From: JAIVJN01 sp036732565
Lineage (GTDB): Bacteria; Acidobacteriota; Vicinamibacteria; Vicinamibacterales; UBA2999
Assembly (NCBI GenBank): GCA_036732565.1
Contig: DAINCF010000260.1
Coordinates: forward strand, 1 to 9,894
Length of the DNA: 9,894 bases
Reading direction: 5' to 3'
Position numbers and translations under genes: made by a program. This document shows positions 6,325-9,894 of this stretch, piece by piece (positions within the stretch are counted from its first letter, which is position 1; each line of letters begins with the position of its first letter). The notes below the pieces were generated by a model that searched no databases, was not told where the DNA came from, and worked only from the letters and a program-made list of their open reading frames with translations.

Positions 6325-7137
6325 ATGTCCATGACGGTCAAGTGCTTCGCATGCGACGCCCTGATCGAGGCAGACAATGCCGACGCCGTTGCCGATGCCT
6401 TCGTGGCCCACGGACGGGAGAGCCACACCTGGGCGTATCCCGAGGAGTCGCTCCGGAACTACTCCCGCAACTATGCCGAAGCGGTCGAGCGGCTGACCGG
6501 AGGCACGGAACGGCTGTCGGTGATCGGCGAGGTCGCGGTGCATGCGGTGACCGAGGACCGTGTCGCCGATTGGCTGCGGTTCTTCGATCACGACGGCTTC
6601 GCCGGCAACCCCGATTGGGCCATGTGCTATTGCCTCGAACCTCACGTGCCGGCGACGCCCGAGGAGCCCGAGCGTGCATGGCGCGTGGCACGGGCCACCG
6701 TGGCGGGGCGCCTTCGCGCCGGCACCACGTTCGGGTACCTCGCGTACGTCGACGGCCGACCCGCCGGGTGGGTCAACGCCTCGGTGCGCGCGGACTACGG
6801 CCTCTACCGAACGGTCGATCCCGCCGGACCCGAGCCGGCCTCCGTGATTGGCGTGTCGTGCTTCGTCATCGCGCCGCCGTTTCGACGGCACGGAATCGCC
6901 TCGACGCTGCTCGATGCCGTGATCGCGGACGCTGCCGGCCGCGGAGCCTCCTGGATCGAGGGCTATCCTCACAACACACCTGACGACAGCGACGCACGCC
7001 ATTTTCGGGGCCCACGGTCCATGTACGACGCACGGGGATTCGAGCCGGTCGAGGTGCGGGAACGGGACACGGTCGTTCGCCTGTCGGTTGGTTCGGCGCG
7101 GTCACGTCGCGGTAACGTTGGGCTGACCGCCGGTTGA
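6325..7137 (+). CDS. GNAT acetyltransferase with N-terminal Cys/His mini-domain
   Basis: A 270-residue cytoplasmic protein. Residues 1-55 hold CFAC (C7, C10) and HGRESH (H29, H34), an arrangement like DUF1059-type small metal-binding domains. After a linker, the acetyltransferase part runs from about 66 (VIGEVAVHAV) to 256. It includes FAGNPDWAMCYCLEPHV (92-108), YLAYVDGRPAGWVNAS (138-153) and the acetyl-CoA-binding segment CFVIAPPFRRHGIASTLLDA (179-198), whose RRHGIA is the pyrophosphate-binding loop, then MYDARGFEPV (233-242) near the end. It should transfer an acetyl group from acetyl-CoA to an amine, substrate unknown. Residues 257-270 are Arg/Gly-rich and probably disordered. The frame is open upstream to 6019 but there lies antisense to the HAD gene, so ATG 6325 is preferred; ATG 6331 is the alternative. 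Confidence 0.82.
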   Translation: MSMTVKCFACDALIEADNADAVADAFVAHGRESHTWAYPEESLRNYSRNYAEAVERLTGGTERLSVIGEVAVHAVTEDRVADWLRFFDHDGFAGNPDWAMCYCLEPHVPATPEEPERAWRVARATVAGRLRAGTTFGYLAYVDGRPAGWVNASVRADYGLYRTVDPAGPEPASVIGVSCFVIAPPFRRHGIASTLLDAVIADAAGRGASWIEGYPHNTPDDSDARHFRGPRSMYDARGFEPVEVRERDTVVRLSVGSARSRRGNVGLTAG

Positions 7138-7204
7138 GCTGCTCGCCGCCGCGTCATAGTAGTATTTGCCTGGGTTGATGGTGGCAGTTCCGTAGCCCAC
7201 TAGC
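7138..7204 (+). promoter_or_regulatory. Intergenic gap with a weak promoter candidate for the ankyrin operon
   Basis: This 67-bp gap holds TAGTAGTAT around 7157-7165. TTGAGC (7134-7139), overlapping the GNAT stop, lies 17 bp before TAGTAG. Neither box is strong. No ribosome site precedes the ATG at 7205 and no terminator hairpin for the GNAT gene is visible, so read-through from GNAT is possible. Confidence 0.25.
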
Positions 7205-8785
7205 ATGCCGATGCGACGCGCCCGCGGGCGGTGGCTCGCGGCGATACTCTTCGTTTCCGGCCTTGACGGGGGTCTTGGCGCCGCCGGCCAGGATGCGCCC
7301 CTGGCTGACGCGGTGCAGCGCCGCGACAGTCAGGCTGTGCTCTCGTTGCTGAACAACCGTGCCGATGTCAACGCGCCCCAGAGTGATGGCGCGACCGCGT
7401 TGCATTGGGCGGCGTATCTCGAAGATGCAAGCACGACGGCCCTGCTGATCCGCGCCGGCGCCCGCATCGACACCCCCAACAACTACGACGTGACGCCACT
7501 GGCGCTGGCCGCCGGCACCGGCAACGCGGCGATCATCGATCAGTTACTGAAGGCCGGCGCCGATGCGAACCGCGCCGTGCGGGCTGGAGAGACGCCGCTG
7601 ATGATCGCGGCGCGCACCGACCAGGCTGACGCGGTGAAGGTGCTGCTGAGCGGCGGCGCCACGGTCGACGCGAAGGAGACCTGGAACGGGCAGACGGCGC
7701 TGATGTGGGCGGCCGCCGCCGGCAAGGGCCCGACCGTGCAGGTGCTGATCGACCACGGCGCGGATATCCATGCGCGCTCCAACGCCGGCACCACGCCGCT
7801 GCTGTTTGCGGTCCGCCGAGGCGATGTGGCCACCGTTCAGGCGTTGCTGGCGAAGGGCGCGGACGTCAGGGCAACCAGACCCGATGGCGCGACCCCTTTG
7901 CTGGTGGCGGTGATCAACGGCCACGCGGATCTGGTGGACGTGCTGCTCGACAAAGGCGCCGATCCGAACGTCGAGGGCGGCTCGACCGAGCTCACGGTGC
8001 AGGGCGTGCGAGCCGTAGCGCGGGAGCTGAAGTTCCGGAAGCTGACGAACAACGAGCGCGACTCCGAGGTGGTCACGAGAGGCAACATCTTCGGGAAGCC
8101 GCTGCACGCCGCCATCCACGTGGCCAACTGGCACCTCAGTGACCAGTTCATCGCCGTGCACATCGACAGACTGCGTGTCGTGACATCGCTGCTGGCTCAT
8201 GGCGCCGATGTCAACGGCCGCATCAGCATGGAAGAGCCTCGGTGGTCCGGTGCGAGGTATCGCCGGCACCTGGCCGGCGCCACGCCGTTTCTTCTGGCGG
8301 CCAAGTCGGCTGACGTCGAGGTGATGCGTCTGCTGCTCGCTCACGGCGCCGACCCCACGATCGGAACCGACCAGAACATCACCCCGCTGATGGCCGCCGC
8401 GGGGATCGCCTGGGCCTCGAATCAGGACCGCGCGTCCGAGATCCAGGTGCTCGACGCGGTCAAGCTCCTCGTCGACGAATGGGGCGCCGATGTCAACGTC
8501 ATCAGCGACCTCGGTGAGACCGCGATGCACGCGGCGGCGTATCGGGGCGCGAACAGCGTGGTTCAGTATCTGTTCGACCAGGGCGCCAAGCTGGACGTGG
8601 TCGCCAAAGACGGGCGAACGCCGTTGATCGTCGCCGACGGCGTCGAGTACGGCAATTCGTTCGCGGCGCAGCCCCAGACGGCAGTGCTGCTGCGGAAACT
8701 CGGCGCCAAGGAAATGAAGTGTCCGCCGCCGTGCGCCGCCGCGATTCCCGAAGGCAAGATCGACAAGGTCGAGATCAAACGATGA
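7205..8785 (+). CDS. Exported ankyrin-repeat protein
   Basis: A 526-residue protein. MPMRRARGRW followed by LAAILFVSGL and a small-residue stretch ending near GAAGQD (25-30) is a signal peptide, so the protein should leave the cytoplasm. About 12 ankyrin units follow. Residues 31-258 hold seven regular ones of the G-TPL-AA...LL-GADxN pattern, for example GATALHWAA (62-70) and GTTPLLFAV (195-203). Residues 262-357 are one long irregular unit (GKPLHAAIHV at 297-306, LLAHGADVNGRI at 329-340), and four more lie at 358-504, one enlarged (391-435). The tail KCPPPCAAA (505-513) carries the protein's only two cysteines. Ankyrin domains bind proteins, and the likeliest partner is the cytochrome c/DUF1587 protein encoded next, whose ATG overlaps this stop codon. 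The start could instead be the ATG at 7211, leaving the signal peptide unchanged in type. Confidence 0.88.
   Translation: MPMRRARGRWLAAILFVSGLDGGLGAAGQDAPLADAVQRRDSQAVLSLLNNRADVNAPQSDGATALHWAAYLEDASTTALLIRAGARIDTPNNYDVTPLALAAGTGNAAIIDQLLKAGADANRAVRAGETPLMIAARTDQADAVKVLLSGGATVDAKETWNGQTALMWAAAAGKGPTVQVLIDHGADIHARSNAGTTPLLFAVRRGDVATVQALLAKGADVRATRPDGATPLLVAVINGHADLVDVLLDKGADPNVEGGSTELTVQGVRAVARELKFRKLTNNERDSEVVTRGNIFGKPLHAAIHVANWHLSDQFIAVHIDRLRVVTSLLAHGADVNGRISMEEPRWSGARYRRHLAGATPFLLAAKSADVEVMRLLLAHGADPTIGTDQNITPLMAAAGIAWASNQDRASEIQVLDAVKLLVDEWGADVNVISDLGETAMHAAAYRGANSVVQYLFDQGAKLDVVAKDGRTPLIVADGVEYGNSFAAQPQTAVLLRKLGAKEMKCPPPCAAAIPEGKIDKVEIKR
8782..8785 (+). other. ATGA stop/start overlap (translational coupling)
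   Basis: The last codons of the ankyrin gene (AAA CGA TGA) share ATGA with the start of the cytochrome gene. No strong independent ribosome site lies upstream, so terminating ribosomes probably restart on the second gene. This would keep the two exported proteins at linked levels. Confidence 0.75.
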
Positions 8786-9894
8786 GAGGACATGGGCTCG
8801 CGTTGATCGTCGTGTTGTGTCTGATAGGTACCTTCGCCCACACCGTCCAGGGCAGGGCGCCGCAACTGCAGCCGTCCCACCCGCCGCCTTCAACCGATCC
8901 ACCCCCGCGCGCCGTGTTGGACAAGTACTGCACCACTTGCCATAACCCACGCATGAAGGCAGGGGGACTCGCGCTCGACACGTTGGACGTGACCGAGGTC
9001 GGCGAGAACGCCGAGGTCCTGGAAAAGATTGTCCGCAAGCTTCGGACCGGCGCGATGCCGCCGCCTGGGCGTCCACGGCCTGACAAAGCCATTGTCCAGA
9101 GCGTCGCGTCGTCGCTCGAAGCGACGCTCGACCGGGCTTCCGTCGCGCACCCCAATCCGGGCCGCCCCACGCTTCATCGTCTCAATCGCGTCGAATACCG
9201 CAACGCCGTCCGCGATCTGTTTGGACTCGAGATCGATCCGGGGGCGCTGCTGCCGCCGGACAACGCGGCGTACGGGTTCGACAACAACGCCGATGCGCTG
9301 TCACTGTCGCCGGTCCTGGCGGAGCGCTATCTGGCAGCGGCGGCGAAGATCAGCCAGATGGCGATGGGACGGGTTCGAGGGTCTCCATCGCCGGAGACGA
9401 TCTTCGTGCCGACGGATCGCAATCAGGGCGGCCGCTTCAGTGAGGATCTGCCCTGGGGGTCCAGGGGTGGATTGGCGATTCGCTACGAGTTTCCGGTCGA
9501 TGGCGAATACCAGTTCCAACTGCGATTGAAACAGAGCGGTGCGGATGGCGGCATCATGGGGCTCACCGCCGAACCGCATCAACTCGATGTGAGCCTCGAT
9601 CAGGCGCGGGTCTGGACGTCGACCGTCGGTGGGTCCGAGATTGCCGACGAGTACGGCGACGAGCGCACGAAGAAAGTCCACGCGGGGCTCCAGTTCAGCG
9701 TCCCGGTCAAGGCCGGCTCTCATCTGCTTCAGGTGTATTTCGTCCAGAAGACCTCGGCATCGCTCGAAGACCTGTTCGACGCGTACGTGCGCCGCGATCC
9801 CTATCGCGCCGGCAACGGCGAGCCCGCCATCTCCAGTGTGACGATCACTGCCCCGAACGCATCCGATGCGGTGGCGGCCAACGATTCGCCGAGC
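8782..9894 (+). CDS. Exported cytochrome c / DUF1587-DUF1592-type protein, 3' truncated by the window
   Basis: The frame runs 371 codons without a stop to the window edge, so this is the N-terminal part of a longer protein. Residues 1-24 are a signal peptide (LALIVVLCLIGTFA core). A mono-heme cytochrome c domain follows: CTTCH at 50-54 attaches heme and M92 in TGAMPPPG is the likely sixth ligand. DUF1587 (PSD3) is marked by LHRLNRVEYRNAVRDLFGL (131-149). Residues about 206-357 look like a beta-rich module inserted after DUF1587, with IRYEFPVDGEYQFQLRLK at 233-250 and HLLQVYFVQKT at 314-324. Full-length relatives continue with DUF1595, DUF1592, DUF1588 and DUF1585, which should lie beyond the edge. 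The family is common in Planctomycetes and Acidobacteriota; its reaction is not established to my knowledge. It is translationally coupled to the ankyrin gene. Confidence 0.88.
   Translation, partial: MRGHGLALIVVLCLIGTFAHTVQGRAPQLQPSHPPPSTDPPPRAVLDKYCTTCHNPRMKAGGLALDTLDVTEVGENAEVLEKIVRKLRTGAMPPPGRPRPDKAIVQSVASSLEATLDRASVAHPNPGRPTLHRLNRVEYRNAVRDLFGLEIDPGALLPPDNAAYGFDNNADALSLSPVLAERYLAAAAKISQMAMGRVRGSPSPETIFVPTDRNQGGRFSEDLPWGSRGGLAIRYEFPVDGEYQFQLRLKQSGADGGIMGLTAEPHQLDVSLDQARVWTSTVGGSEIADEYGDERTKKVHAGLQFSVPVKAGSHLLQVYFVQKTSASLEDLFDAYVRRDPYRAGNGEPAISSVTITAPNASDAVAANDSPS

Noticed and set aside
6277..7002. N-terminal extension of the HAD protein by 242 residues
   Set aside because: The extension is entirely antisense to the GNAT gene and its intergenic gap, has no domain, and a -10-like box lies directly before the ATG at 6276.
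7544..9076. 510-codon open frame on the minus strand
   Set aside because: It lies antisense to the ankyrin and cytochrome genes, whose domains are clear. Its composition (His, Arg, Gly rich) is that of a shadow frame.

Overview
The window is GC-rich bacterial chromosome, densely packed with eight protein genes and gaps mostly under 100 bp. Three features suggest a soil-type Acidobacteriota, perhaps Vicinamibacteria: a secreted lipocalin-like protein with a WGPF...NAGTYE core, a secreted ankyrin-repeat protein coupled to a DUF1587/DUF1592-type cytochrome c protein, and start codons sitting directly behind TANAAT-like -10 boxes. This assignment is inference from gene content and style; there is no rRNA or other marker gene. 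No tRNA, rRNA, insertion sequence, phage gene or CRISPR array was seen.

Region 1 (1-4821). The left edge is a short intergenic tail holding a perfect 7-bp-arm hairpin and two tandem 24-bp units, just downstream of a benzoate-CoA-ligase-family gene (minus, 99-1682). A LysR regulator (minus, 1702-2562) lies 19 nt upstream of the ligase and probably shares its transcript. Divergent from LysR is a 14-helix DHA2-type MFS transporter (plus, 2652-4199). Their 89-bp shared gap holds a perfect 9-bp-arm palindrome and a TAGAAT box 6-7 nt before each start codon. This looks like one regulatory unit: an aromatic-acid-activating enzyme, its regulator and a transporter. A small secreted lipocalin-like protein (plus, 4294-4821) follows.

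Region 2 (4840-7137). A HAD-superfamily hydrolase (minus, 5524-6276) and a GAP/Sap-type membrane protein (minus, 4840-5502) form a two-gene unit. They diverge from a GNAT acetyltransferase carrying an N-terminal Cys/His mini-domain (plus, 6325-7137). The shared 48-bp gap again shows -10-like boxes next to both starts, and an imperfect palindrome. The HAD protein lacks the usual second aspartate of motif I.

Region 3 (7205-9894). An exported protein of about 12 ankyrin units (7205-8785) overlaps by ATGA the start of an exported mono-heme cytochrome c / DUF1587 protein that runs off the right edge (8782-9894+). The two appear translationally coupled and are probably partners outside the cytoplasm. 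Their joint role is not known to me, and this pair is the best candidate in the window for an undescribed system.
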